A stretch of DNA of 64,000 nt from Ga0077555 sp963761475 (GTDB lineage Bacteria; Pseudomonadota; Alphaproteobacteria; Rhizobiales; Hyphomicrobiaceae). The notes beneath the pieces were generated by a model, which saw only the letters and a program-made list of their open reading frames with translations, made no database searches and was not told where the DNA came from. The translations under genes were made by a program, and so were the position numbers. Below, piece after piece: positions 54,913-63,428 of the stretch. The stretch covers positions 434,001 through 498,000 of the forward strand of contig CAVXGT010000020.1 in assembly GCA_963761475.1 (NCBI GenBank), read 5' to 3'. The stretch's first letter is position 1, and every line of letters begins with the position of its first letter.

Positions 54913-56358
54913 GTGGAGACCGGGGGAGTGATCTCGACAAGGCCAGTCGTTGCCGGCCGTGCCCGGATCGTGGCCCTTTGCCTCCTGGCGTTTAGCGTCC
55001 TGGCGGCAACCACGGCGGCAGCTCAGCAAGGCGGGGCATCATCCGATGGCACCGCAACGGGTTGGGGTGCAGCGACAGTCGTCAAACCGACATCACCTCC
55101 TAAGCGCCGCCCAGCGCAGTCCGCACCAGCCAACGAAACCGCCAAGAGCCCCGATAGCCTTGATCGGCCATCGGCAGGCGTAGCCCCCGCCCCCACAGGC
55201 CGTCGGGCCGCATTGTCGAAATCGCATGCACCGGCGGTTTTGCGGATCGTCACTACCGGCGATCGCACTGCTGGCCGTATTGCCATCGAGTTGACCGCAT
55301 CCGTCCCCGTTGCAGCCCGCCCGATCGCCAACCCGCCGCGCATCATCGTCGACCTGCCTGAGACCACGTTCCGCATCCCCCCTGAAGCTGGCCAAACCGC
55401 CAAGGGCCTCGTCGCAGGCTTTCGCTTTGGCCTCATCGAGGCCGGCAAGTCGCGCATCGTCTTCGATACGCAAGGTCCAGTTGACGTCGTCAAGGCCGAA
55501 ATCAAAGGGCCGCTCGCCCAAGGTCGCTGGCAGCTGCTGATCGACCTTGAACCGACCACGGCCTCGAAATTGGCGGCCCGGGAAAAGGCCGATGTCGCTG
55601 GCGCCCTCAAACCATCGATCGTAGCCGCGCCACCGCCCCCTCGCCCAGGCACGACTAGGCCAGTGATCGTCGTCGATGCCGGCCACGGCGGTATCGATCC
55701 AGGCGCAACCGGCACGAAATTCAAGGAGAAGGATGTCGTGCTCGCAGTCGCCCGCCAACTGCGCCGACGCCTGATCACAACAGCCCGATATGACGTGGTC
55801 ATGACTCGGGCGAGCGACGTCTTCATCTCACTCGACGATCGCGTCGACGTTTCGCGGCGAACCCAGGCAGACCTGTTCGTCTCGATTCACGCGGACTCCC
55901 TGCCCGCCTCCGAGAACACGGCCAGCGTCCGCGGCGCCACGATCTACACCCTCTCCGATCGAGCCAGCGACGCCTTCGCTGCCCGCATGGCGGAAAAAGA
56001 GAACGCCGTCGACCTGTTGGCCGGCCTCTCAGCGACGACAACCAGTAACGATGATGTCCGCGCCATACTCGTCGACCTCATGCGTCGTGAGACCGCGACA
56101 TTCTCCTCGGCCTTCAGGGATGTTCTCGTCAAAAGCCTGCGACCGCACATCAGGCTGGCAGGCGACCCCTATCGCTCAGGCCCCTTCAAGGTACTGAAGC
56201 AGGCAGGATCACCTTCCGTGCTGGTCGAGCTTGGCTACATGAGTAATCCGACCGACGAGCGCCTCATGGTCACCGCCGGCTGGCAACAAAAGGTTGCAGA
56301 GGCGATCGTACAGGCAATCGACCAGTACTTCGCCACCCACCAGCACGGACAGCGCTGA
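54913..56358 (+). CDS. amiC: N-acetylmuramoyl-L-alanine amidase (AmiC-like)
   Basis: A 481-residue periplasmic cell-wall hydrolase. It has an N-terminal signal peptide (VALCLLAFSVLAATTAAA), then a low-complexity stretch, an AMIN domain at about 110-215 (RIVTTGDRTAGRIAIELTASVPV, PPRIIVDLPET) and a zinc amidase domain from about 245. The zinc site is in VVDAGHGGIDPGATG and SIHADS, and the catalytic Glu in VLVELGYMSNPTDE. It splits peptidoglycan stem peptides during daughter-cell separation. The start is GTG at 54913, with GAGGG 11 bases upstream. It is divergent from rne, a familiar alphaproteobacterial pair. Confidence 0.92.
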   Translation: METGGVISTRPVVAGRARIVALCLLAFSVLAATTAAAQQGGASSDGTATGWGAATVVKPTSPPKRRPAQSAPANETAKSPDSLDRPSAGVAPAPTGRRAALSKSHAPAVLRIVTTGDRTAGRIAIELTASVPVAARPIANPPRIIVDLPETTFRIPPEAGQTAKGLVAGFRFGLIEAGKSRIVFDTQGPVDVVKAEIKGPLAQGRWQLLIDLEPTTASKLAAREKADVAGALKPSIVAAPPPPRPGTTRPVIVVDAGHGGIDPGATGTKFKEKDVVLAVARQLRRRLITTARYDVVMTRASDVFISLDDRVDVSRRTQADLFVSIHADSLPASENTASVRGATIYTLSDRASDAFAARMAEKENAVDLLAGLSATTTSNDDVRAILVDLMRRETATFSSAFRDVLVKSLRPHIRLAGDPYRSGPFKVLKQAGSPSVLVELGYMSNPTDERLMVTAGWQQKVAEAIVQAIDQYFATHQHGQR

Positions 56359-56547
56359 GGCGAGGGGACATCCGGCTTCGCCGTGATCAACCAGGCACGC
56401 TGGGCCACATCGCCGATTGACCCCGCCCAATGCGCAAGAGAACAATGGGCCGAACCGTCCCCACCGTCTGGTGTCCCCAATCCAGGCGCCTCTCGGGGGC
56501 CTGCGGCCCCGCCATTGCCTCGCCGCCGACACTGGAGACTGAACGCC

Positions 56548-58072
56548 ATGAATTTGTCCCGCATCATGCAATCGGTCGCGCGGGCCATGCCGAACCGTCC
56601 GGCCATCTCGGATCCCCAGGAGACCCTGAGCTACGGCAGCTTCGAAACCCAGGCAGCCGCCATCGCAGGCGCATTGCGGAGCGTTCACGGCCTCAAAGCA
56701 GGCGATCGCGTCGGCATCTGGATGGAAAACTGCGCTGAGCTCTTCCCAGTCATGTTCGGGGTCTGGCGGGCAGGTCTCACGGCCGTCCCGATCAACAACA
56801 AGCTCCACCCGAAGGAGCTGCAGTGGATTCTGGAGAATTCGAACGCCAGGCTCTGTGTCGTCACCCCTGATCTCGCCGAAAAGCTTGGCGATCTGCCGCC
56901 CACAGCGAACCTTCCTACCATCATCGCCACAGGCACCCGCGATTACCGTAATCTCCTGGAAGGAGACCCCGTTCATCTAGCCCCCGCCGAACCGGACGCC
57001 GAAGCCTGGCTCTTTTATACGAGTGGCACGACGGGACGCCCTAAGGGGGCCGTCCTAACTCATCGCAATCTGCTCTTCATGCTGCACGCCTACTACGCCG
57101 ACATCGACCATTTGGGACCCGACGACACCACCCTTCATGCGGCCCCGATGACCCATGGTTCCGGACTTCTACGGCCTGGCCTTCATTCTCAAAGGCGGCC
57201 ACAACGTCGTCGTCCCCGGTTCCTTCGAGCCGGAGCGGATCTTCGCAGCGCTGAAGGACTATCGGAACGTCTCGTTCTTTGCCGCGCCGACAATGGTCTC
57301 CCGCCTCATCAATCACCCGCTGGCCGGCACCGCCGACACCCGCAACCTCAAGACCATCACCTACGGCGGCGCGCCCATGTACCTCTCCGACCTCAAGCGC
57401 TCGCTCGAAATCTTCGGGCCCAAGCTCTTCCAGGTCTACGGCCAGGGCGAAAGCCCCATGACGATCACAGGCCTTGCCAAGGACATGCACGTCGCTGACG
57501 GCCGTCTGGCAAGCGATGACGTGCTCATGAGCACGGGCTTTGCCCGGACGGGTTGCGCAGTCCGCGTCGTCGACGACGCCGGGCGCGATCTGCCCTTGGG
57601 AGAGATCGGTGAAATCATCACCCGCAGCGACTGTGTCATGACGGGCTACTGGCAGAACCCGGAGGCCAACGCCAAGTCGCTCCGCGACGGCTGGCTATGG
57701 ACCGGCGACATGGGTAGCCTCGATGCGTCGGGCTTCCTCACCCTCAAGGACCGCTCCAAGGACATGATCATCTCCGGCGGCTCCAATATCTACCCGCGCG
57801 AGATCGAGGAGGTCCTGCTCACTCACCCCGGCGTGCTCGAATGTGCCGTCGTCTCCCGACCGCACGCCGATTGGGGCGAGGAAGTGATCGCCTTCGTCGT
57901 CCCCCATGCGGGCCACAGCGTCACGACCGCCGACCTCGACCGCCTCTGCCTCGACAACATCGCCCGCTTCAAGCGCCCCAAGGGTTACCGCATCGTCGAC
58001 ACCCTGCCTAAGAACAACTACGGCAAGATCCTCAAGACCGACCTGCGCGAAAAGCTGAAGGCGGAAGGCTAG
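56548..58072 (+). pseudogene. Acyl-CoA synthetase (AMP-forming) broken by a frameshift
   Basis: About 507 codons of an acyl-CoA/fatty acid ligase split between two frames. The first frame (from the ATG at 56548, GGAGA upstream) contains LFYTSGTTGRPKGAVLTHRN, the AMP-binding P-loop, and runs through HAAPMTHGSGL. The second frame resumes at YGLAFILKGGHNVVVPG and contains VYGQGESPMT, DGWLWTGDMG, KDRSKDMIISGGSNIYPREIEE and the end KNNYGKILKTDLREKL. The shift lies between 57163 and 57170 (GGACTTCTAC), where removing one T restores a continuous GSGLYGL. It is a mutation or a sequencing error; everything else is intact. It is followed 7 bp later by an acyl-CoA dehydrogenase. Confidence 0.85.
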
Positions 58073-58079
58073 GACCACC

Positions 58080-59213
58080 ATGAACTTCGACTTCCCCGAC
58101 GACATGAAGGCCCTGCGCGACGAGGCGCAGAAGTTCCTTGCCGATCGCTGCCCACGCACCGTGCCCCGGCGCATCCTCGATAGTGATGAGCCCTACGACA
58201 AGGGACTGTGGCAGGAGATGGCAGCCCTCGGCTGGGTCGGCGCATCGGTGCCCGAACAGTACGGCGGCGTCGGCCTCGGCCATCTCGCCGTTTGCGTGCT
58301 GGCGGAAGAACTGGGCCGGGCACTGGCGCCCGTGCCCTACGCCTCGACCGTCTATGGTGCCACCGAAGCGCTCATGGTGGCAGGCTCCGAGGACCAAAAG
58401 CAGCGCTACCTGCCATCACTCGCCAGTGGCCAACGCATCGCAACCCTGGCTTTGGCCGAACGCCCCGGCGCCCAGGATTTCGTCGCGCCGCAGGTTCGCC
58501 TCGCCAGCGACGGCCGCCTGACAGGAACCAAGCTCGCGGTCCCCGATGGCGATATCGCTGACGTGGCCGTCGTCACCGCCAGCGACCCGACCCGGGGCGC
58601 CACATTGGCAATCGTCGACCTGGCGGGCCCAGGCGTCACGCGCACAACTGTCAAGACATTCGACCCCACCCGCAGCCACGCCAATATCAGCTTCGAAGGC
58701 GCCAGCGCCGAACCCCTCGCCCACGGCCGCGGCGAAAGCACGATACGACGCGTCATCGATCGTGCCGCCATCATGCTGGCCTTCGAACAGTTGGGAGGCG
58801 CGGAAGCCGCCCTTTACATGGCCCGCGACTACGCGCTCGAGCGGTATGCGTTCGGCCGCCCCATCGGTTCGTTCCAGGCGATCAAGCACAAGCTCGCCGA
58901 CATCTACGCCTCCGTCGAAATCGCCCGGTCTAACGCCTACTACGGCGCCTGGGCGCTCTCGACGAACGCCGCCGAGTTGCCGATCGCCGCCTCGGTGGCC
59001 CGCATATCGGCTTCCGATGCCGGCTGGATCGCCGCGAAGGAGAACGTTCAGACCCACGGCGGCATGGGCTACACGTGGGAAGGTGACGCCCACCTCTTCT
59101 ACCGCCGCGCCAAGTTGCTGGGCCTTACCCTCGGCTCGCCTCGTGAGTGGAAACAGCGCCTCGTCCGCGAGCTCAAGGCGTCCAACACCTCTGCCGTCCC
59201 GGCAGCCGGCTGA
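58080..59213 (+). CDS. Acyl-CoA dehydrogenase, first of a pair
   Basis: A 377-residue FAD protein. The N-terminal domain has PEQYGGVGLGHLAVCVLAEELGRALAPVPY. The middle domain is shorter than usual. The C-terminal domain has DYALERYAFGRPIGSFQAIKHKLADIYASVEIARSNAYYG and QTHGGMGYTWEGDAHLFYRRAK. Together with the next gene (36 bp downstream) it resembles the alpha/beta pairs of heteromeric acyl-CoA dehydrogenases used on bulky substrates such as sterol side chains or ring-bearing acids. It probably acts with the adjacent acyl-CoA ligase in one pathway. Confidence 0.9.
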   Translation: MNFDFPDDMKALRDEAQKFLADRCPRTVPRRILDSDEPYDKGLWQEMAALGWVGASVPEQYGGVGLGHLAVCVLAEELGRALAPVPYASTVYGATEALMVAGSEDQKQRYLPSLASGQRIATLALAERPGAQDFVAPQVRLASDGRLTGTKLAVPDGDIADVAVVTASDPTRGATLAIVDLAGPGVTRTTVKTFDPTRSHANISFEGASAEPLAHGRGESTIRRVIDRAAIMLAFEQLGGAEAALYMARDYALERYAFGRPIGSFQAIKHKLADIYASVEIARSNAYYGAWALSTNAAELPIAASVARISASDAGWIAAKENVQTHGGMGYTWEGDAHLFYRRAKLLGLTLGSPREWKQRLVRELKASNTSAVPAAG

Positions 59214-59249
59214 CCCCGGCGCCCAAGACCGTTTTCCAGGAGCCCCCTG

Positions 59250-60488
59250 ATGGACTTTTCCGATTCCCCCGAAGAAGCCGCCTACCGCGCAAAGGCCCGC
59301 GCCTTCCTCGAAGCCAATGCCGAGCGCCGCCAACCGGGCGAGGTGGCGGGCTACCGCCGCGGCCAGGACGAACCCGGCGCACTCGAAGCCGCCAAGGCCT
59401 TCCAGAAAAAGAAATACGAGGCAGGTTTCGCTGGCATCACCTGGCCGAAGGAGTGGTCCGGCCAGGGCGCAACGCCGATCGAGCAGGTCATCTACAATCA
59501 AGAGGAGGCCAAGTACCGGGTCGTCACCGACTTCTTCACGCTGGGCCTCGGCATGTGCGTGCCGACCATCTGCACCTGGGGCACCCAGGCCCAGCGCGAC
59601 CGCTTCGCAGTACCTGCCCTCAAGGGCGACGAGGTCTGGTGCCAGTGGTTCTCCGAGCCTGCTGGCGGCTCCGATCTCGCCGCATTGCGCACCCGAGCTG
59701 AGCGCGACGGCGACGACTGGGTGATCAACGGCCAGAAGATCTGGACCTCAGGCGCACAGTATTCCGATTTTGGCGTTCTGGTGGCGCGTTCAGATTTCGC
59801 CGCCCCCAAACACAAGGGGCTGACCTACTTCTATCTCTCGACCAAGACGCCCGGCATCGATATCCAGCCCATCCGGCAGATCTCCGGCTCCCGGCACTTC
59901 AATCAGGTCTTTTTCAACGACGTCCGCATCCCCGACAGCCAGCGCCTCGGCCCGGTCGGCGACGGCTGGAAAGTGGCCATCACCACTCTCATGAACGAGC
60001 GCTTCATCATCTCCGACAGCATCGGTCCCGATGTCGATGAGCTGATCACCCTGGCCCGCTCCGTCTACACCGAAAACGGTCTCGCCATTGACGACCCGGC
60101 CGTCGCCGAGCGGATTGCAGAATTCTATGTCCGCACCCAGGGCGTGCGCTTCACCAAATTCCGCTCCATGACCGAGCTCTCTCGTGGCGAGACGCCGGGG
60201 CCACAATCCTCCATCACCAAGCTTATTGCTGCCCCAAAGCTGCAGGAGATCACAAGCTACGGCCTCGACCTCCTTGGCATGACCGGCCCCGTCGCCGAAG
60301 CCGACATGCCCCTCAAGGGCATTTTCGAGGAAGCTCTGCTCTATTCACCCGCCATGCGCATCGCCGGCGGCACCGATGAAATCCTGCGCAACATCATTGC
60401 CGAACGCGTCCTGAAGCTCCCAGCCGATGTCCGGCTCGACAAGGACGTGCCCTTTACCGAGGTCCCGACCGGTAGTCGACGGTCGTAG
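59250..60488 (+). CDS. Acyl-CoA dehydrogenase, second of a pair
   Basis: A 412-residue FAD protein. Blocks are PKEWSGQGATPIEQVIYNQEEAKYR, WFSEPAGGSDLAALRTRA, GQKIWTSGAQYSDFGVLVARSD, FNQVFFNDVRIPDSQRLGPVGDGWKVA and the end GGTDEILRNIIAERVLKLP. At the position of the classical YEGT catalytic glutamate the sequence reads AGGT, as in several FadE groups that use another base or depend on a partner chain. It is the last gene of the ligase-dehydrogenase-dehydrogenase operon. The substrate is unknown. Confidence 0.9.
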   Translation: MDFSDSPEEAAYRAKARAFLEANAERRQPGEVAGYRRGQDEPGALEAAKAFQKKKYEAGFAGITWPKEWSGQGATPIEQVIYNQEEAKYRVVTDFFTLGLGMCVPTICTWGTQAQRDRFAVPALKGDEVWCQWFSEPAGGSDLAALRTRAERDGDDWVINGQKIWTSGAQYSDFGVLVARSDFAAPKHKGLTYFYLSTKTPGIDIQPIRQISGSRHFNQVFFNDVRIPDSQRLGPVGDGWKVAITTLMNERFIISDSIGPDVDELITLARSVYTENGLAIDDPAVAERIAEFYVRTQGVRFTKFRSMTELSRGETPGPQSSITKLIAAPKLQEITSYGLDLLGMTGPVAEADMPLKGIFEEALLYSPAMRIAGGTDEILRNIIAERVLKLPADVRLDKDVPFTEVPTGSRRS

Positions 60489-60679
60489 ACCGTCAAGCCC
60501 ACCGTTAAGGCAACGCAAACCATGACACGCACAAAAAGTCGTTGGCATTCAATAGGCGACGACGATGAAAGGATTGGGGTCCCCAACCGCAACAGCAAAA
60601 CCTGTCGCTCGCCTATTGCGCTTCGGCAAATGGAACCCAACATCATGTGCGCGGCAACCCGCCCCTCAGGAGATTTTTC

Positions 60680-61498
60680 ATGACGCCCGAAGAACGGCAG
60701 TTGATCTCGGAACTGTTTGATCGCATGCGCTCAAACGGCGCCGTCGACAAGGATCGCGATGCCGAGAGCTTCATCAACCAGTCAGCCCGCCAGACTCCGG
60801 ACGCCGCATACCTTCTCGTCCAGTCAGTGCTGGCCCAGGAACATTACCTGCAGCAGGCGGCTGCCCGCATCGAGGACCTCGAGGCCCAGACGCGGGAGCT
60901 CGAAGACCAGATCGCCCAAATGCAGCAGGCCCAGTCCACGCAGCGCAACTCTGGTGGCAGTTTCCTCGGCGGCATTTTCGGCGGTGGCTCCCGCCAGCCC
61001 GAGCCTCAACAGCCAGCGCGCGCCGCGGGCTCCGTTCCCGCATTCGGCCGTCGCCCGGCAGCGTCATCCGGCAGCTTCGGCCAGCCCGGATCACCCTGGG
61101 GCCAGCAGTCCGGCCAGGCACGTGCTTCCGGTGGTTTCGGCCAGCCCGCCGCCCAGCCCGGCTACGGCCAGCCTCAGCCCGCCGCCCAGTCTGGCGGACC
61201 GAGCTTCATGCGCTCGGCTCTAACGACAGCAGCCGGCGTCGCAGGCGGCATGCTGGCTGCCAATGCCATCTCCGGCATGCTCAAGGGCGACTCGTCGGCC
61301 AACGCCGCCGGTCACAATCCATCGACGCCTGCCGGCAGCGAATCGTCTCCCTTCGAGGTCAACAATGATGCCGATCGCCAGAGCGCGCTCGACCATCAGC
61401 AAGACCTCGCCCAGGACGCCGAGTTCGAGCAAGAGCAATTGGCGTCGAACGACGATGACGGCGGCGACTGGGGTGGCAGCGACGACAGCGAGTACTGA
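60680..61498 (+). CDS. DUF2076 domain-containing protein
   Basis: A 272-residue protein of the DUF2076 family, function unknown. The conserved N-terminal part (about 1-85) is MTPEERQLISELFDRM, DAESFINQSARQTPDAAYLLVQSVLAQE, followed by a coiled-coil stretch (AARIEDLEAQTRELEDQIAQMQQ). Then comes a Gly/Gln/Pro-rich low-complexity middle with repeated FGQP motifs, a hydrophobic alanine-rich helix (LTTAAGVAGGMLAANAISGML) and an acidic tail (DDDGGDWGGSDDSE). The ATG at 60680 has AGGAG upstream. It is a single gene with its own terminator. Confidence 0.85.
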   Translation: MTPEERQLISELFDRMRSNGAVDKDRDAESFINQSARQTPDAAYLLVQSVLAQEHYLQQAAARIEDLEAQTRELEDQIAQMQQAQSTQRNSGGSFLGGIFGGGSRQPEPQQPARAAGSVPAFGRRPAASSGSFGQPGSPWGQQSGQARASGGFGQPAAQPGYGQPQPAAQSGGPSFMRSALTTAAGVAGGMLAANAISGMLKGDSSANAAGHNPSTPAGSESSPFEVNNDADRQSALDHQQDLAQDAEFEQEQLASNDDDGGDWGGSDDSEY

Positions 61499-61543
61499 TC
61501 GCCACACGGTAGTACCTGCCGCTGGTGGGCATTGATCAGAATG

Positions 61544-61581
61544 AGGCGCGCCAAACCCGTGCAATCGGTTGGCGCGCCTTT
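61544..61581 (+). terminator. Intrinsic terminator after the DUF2076 gene
   Basis: A perfect 11-bp stem, AGGCGCGCCAA (61544-61554) with TTGGCGCGCCT (61569-61579), a 14-base loop and a T-rich tail. It lies 45 bp after the stop and may also serve the converging cupin gene. Confidence 0.75.
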
Positions 61582-61667
61582 GTATTTGGCGTGGCCACAA
61601 CCCTGGCACCCATCTAGCAAGGGATGTGCACTGGCCTGCCGTGTCTGGTTGAGAACATCGGCCCCGA

Positions 61668-62081
61668 TCAAGTCCCGCCCTTCGTGTTCCAGCCGACCGT
61701 ATCCTTGTCGAGGAACAAATTGGGTTTGAGGAACATCGAAAGAACGAGGCATCCATTGGGCGAATGGGCATCGTGCCGGTTGCCGGCCGGCCGCCAGACG
61801 AAATTGCCCGCCGTTGCTTCCCCCTCGTCGTCCTTGAGTGAACCTTCGAGGATCCAGGACTGCTCGATCGCCACGTGCTCGTGGTACGGCAGCTTGGCGC
61901 CCGGTTCGAACCGGAACAGCCCGGTCACCAGACCGCTCTCCTTGTCCTCTACCAGCACCTTCATCTTGACGCCGGCAAAACGCGTCTCCTGCCAAGGCAA
62001 TTCATCCACCTTTAGGTAGCGCGAGGCCAGCGGCTGCAGTGGCGCGTCTGACTTGAGGAAAGGCGTTTCGGCAACCATCAT
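61668..62081 (-). CDS. ChrR-like cupin protein
   Basis: A 137-residue single cupin of the ChrR-like group. Motif 1 is FEPGAKLPYHEHVAIEQSWILEGSLKDDEGE, with His-x-His and the conserved Glu, and motif 2 is VWRPAGNRHDAHSPNG. WQETRFAGVKMKVLVEDKESG is typical of the N-terminal strand. The start is one of two consecutive ATG codons (62081 or 62078) after GGAG; the frame is open to 62126. It may be a metal-dependent dioxygenase-like enzyme or anti-sigma-type cupin without its helical domain. It is divergent from the NTF2-like gene. Confidence 0.82.
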   Translation of the reverse strand: MMVAETPFLKSDAPLQPLASRYLKVDELPWQETRFAGVKMKVLVEDKESGLVTGLFRFEPGAKLPYHEHVAIEQSWILEGSLKDDEGEATAGNFVWRPAGNRHDAHSPNGCLVLSMFLKPNLFLDKDTVGWNTKGGT

Positions 62082-62241
62082 GATCTCCGCGCGTGTCTGG
62101 CGTTCTTTGATCGCCGAAGGTTTCACCGCTTGGGCAGTGTGTCAAACGGACTCGGCATGTCGAAGGAAGGCTTTTCTTTGATCGCTGATTGTGTCACTCG
62201 CAGCGAAGCTACCCGTCCGCCAGTACTAAGGAGAAGAAGAG

Positions 62242-62661
62242 ATGACTGCTGCTGCCACCGAGGCACTCGTGCGCCGGTATTACGAGGCGTTCAACAACGG
62301 TGACACTGCTGGCATGCTGGCCTGCGTTGCCGACGACGTCGCCCATGACGTCAATCAGGGCATGAGGCGTCCTGGCAAGGACGCCTTCAAGATCTTCCTG
62401 GCGCACATGGAGCGCTGCTACAAGGAGCGTCTCGAGAACATCACCATAATGGTATCTACAGACGGCCGCCGCGCCGCCGCGGAGTTCAACGTTGAGGGTA
62501 CCTATCTCGAGACCGACGAAGGACTGCCCGAGGCCAAAGGCCAAACCTACGTCCTGCCCGCAGGCACATTCTTCGCCATAGAGAACGCCAAACTCGCACG
62601 CATCACCACTTACTATAACCTCACGGACTGGTTGATGCAGGTGACGGCAGACGCATCGTGA
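62242..62661 (+). CDS. NTF2-like (ketosteroid isomerase-related) protein
   Basis: A 139-residue cone-shaped NTF2/SnoaL-fold protein. It has VRRYYEAFNNGDTAGMLACVADDVAHDVNQG at the N terminus, GKDAFKIFLAHMERCYKE, and ARITTYYNLTDWLMQV at the end, the pattern of the ketosteroid isomerase-related family. AGGAGAAG precedes the ATG. The GNAT gene begins 18 bp after its stop, so the pair is co-transcribed. Its ligand or reaction is unknown. Confidence 0.85.
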   Translation: MTAAATEALVRRYYEAFNNGDTAGMLACVADDVAHDVNQGMRRPGKDAFKIFLAHMERCYKERLENITIMVSTDGRRAAAEFNVEGTYLETDEGLPEAKGQTYVLPAGTFFAIENAKLARITTYYNLTDWLMQVTADAS

Positions 62662-62679
62662 TCGGGAAAGGTCGATCCA

Positions 62680-63270
62680 ATGGCTGTGCGGGTTGAACCA
62701 TTGACGGGTGATCAATTGAAGGCGGCATTACCCGAGATTGCGCGCTTGCGCATCGAGGTCTTCCGCGACTGGCCATATCTCTATGATGGCAGCTACGAAT
62801 ATGAGCGGGACTATTTCGCCCGCTTCGCGGAAAGCGACGGCGCCATCGCTGCAGCAGCCATCGATGGCGACAGGATCGTCGGCGCCGCCACGGCAACGCG
62901 CATGGGCGGCCACGCCGATGGCTTTGAAAAACCCTTCCTCAATGCCGGCTATGACATCTCGCGCATCTTTTATTTTGGCGAATCCGTGCTCTTGCGGGCC
63001 TATCGCGGACGCGGGCTCGGCCACCGTTTCTTTGACGAGCGAGAACGCCACGCCCGCACCTTTTCCGGTATCGAGCAGGCGGCTTTCTGCTCGGTGGTCA
63101 GGCCGTCGCATCATCCCGCGAGACCGCCTGACTACAATCCGCTCGACAATTTTTGGAAAAAGAGAGGCTACCGGCTTTTACCGGACATGATCGCCTCGTT
63201 CACGTGGCAGGACATCGGCGATGCCGACGAAACCGCCAAGCCGATGCAGTACTGGATCAAGGATCTCTAG
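62680..63270 (+). CDS. GNAT family N-acetyltransferase
   Basis: A 196-residue acetyltransferase. The family start is RIEVFRDWPYLYDGSYEYERDY, with DGDRIVGAATATRM in the sheet, and an acetyl-CoA loop LLRAYRGRGLGHRFFDERERHAR. FWKKRGYRLLPDM is in the last third. It follows the NTF2-like gene by 18 bp. The acceptor is unknown; this subgroup tends to be annotated only as GNAT. Confidence 0.85.
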   Translation: MAVRVEPLTGDQLKAALPEIARLRIEVFRDWPYLYDGSYEYERDYFARFAESDGAIAAAAIDGDRIVGAATATRMGGHADGFEKPFLNAGYDISRIFYFGESVLLRAYRGRGLGHRFFDERERHARTFSGIEQAAFCSVVRPSHHPARPPDYNPLDNFWKKRGYRLLPDMIASFTWQDIGDADETAKPMQYWIKDL

Positions 63271-63383
63271 GGACAGGATCGCTCCGGCCCTCGCCGTTGA
63301 GGTGTGTTGCACCTGGGCCCACCGGGATGCCGGCGACGGCAGCAGTAAGGCACAAGGCCCAATCCACGACACTTGCCAAATAA

Positions 63384-63399
63384 TGTATCGATAGATACA
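63384..63399. promoter_or_regulatory. Inverted repeat, possible operator
   Basis: TGTATC-GATA-GATACA is a 16-base inverted repeat in an AT-rich patch 30 bp before the GrdB-family start, the size and form of a TetR-type operator. It could equally overlap a -10 region. No regulator gene is in view. Confidence 0.45.
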
Positions 63400-63428
63400 A
63401 AATAAGATCCACAATCGAGGACTGCTTC

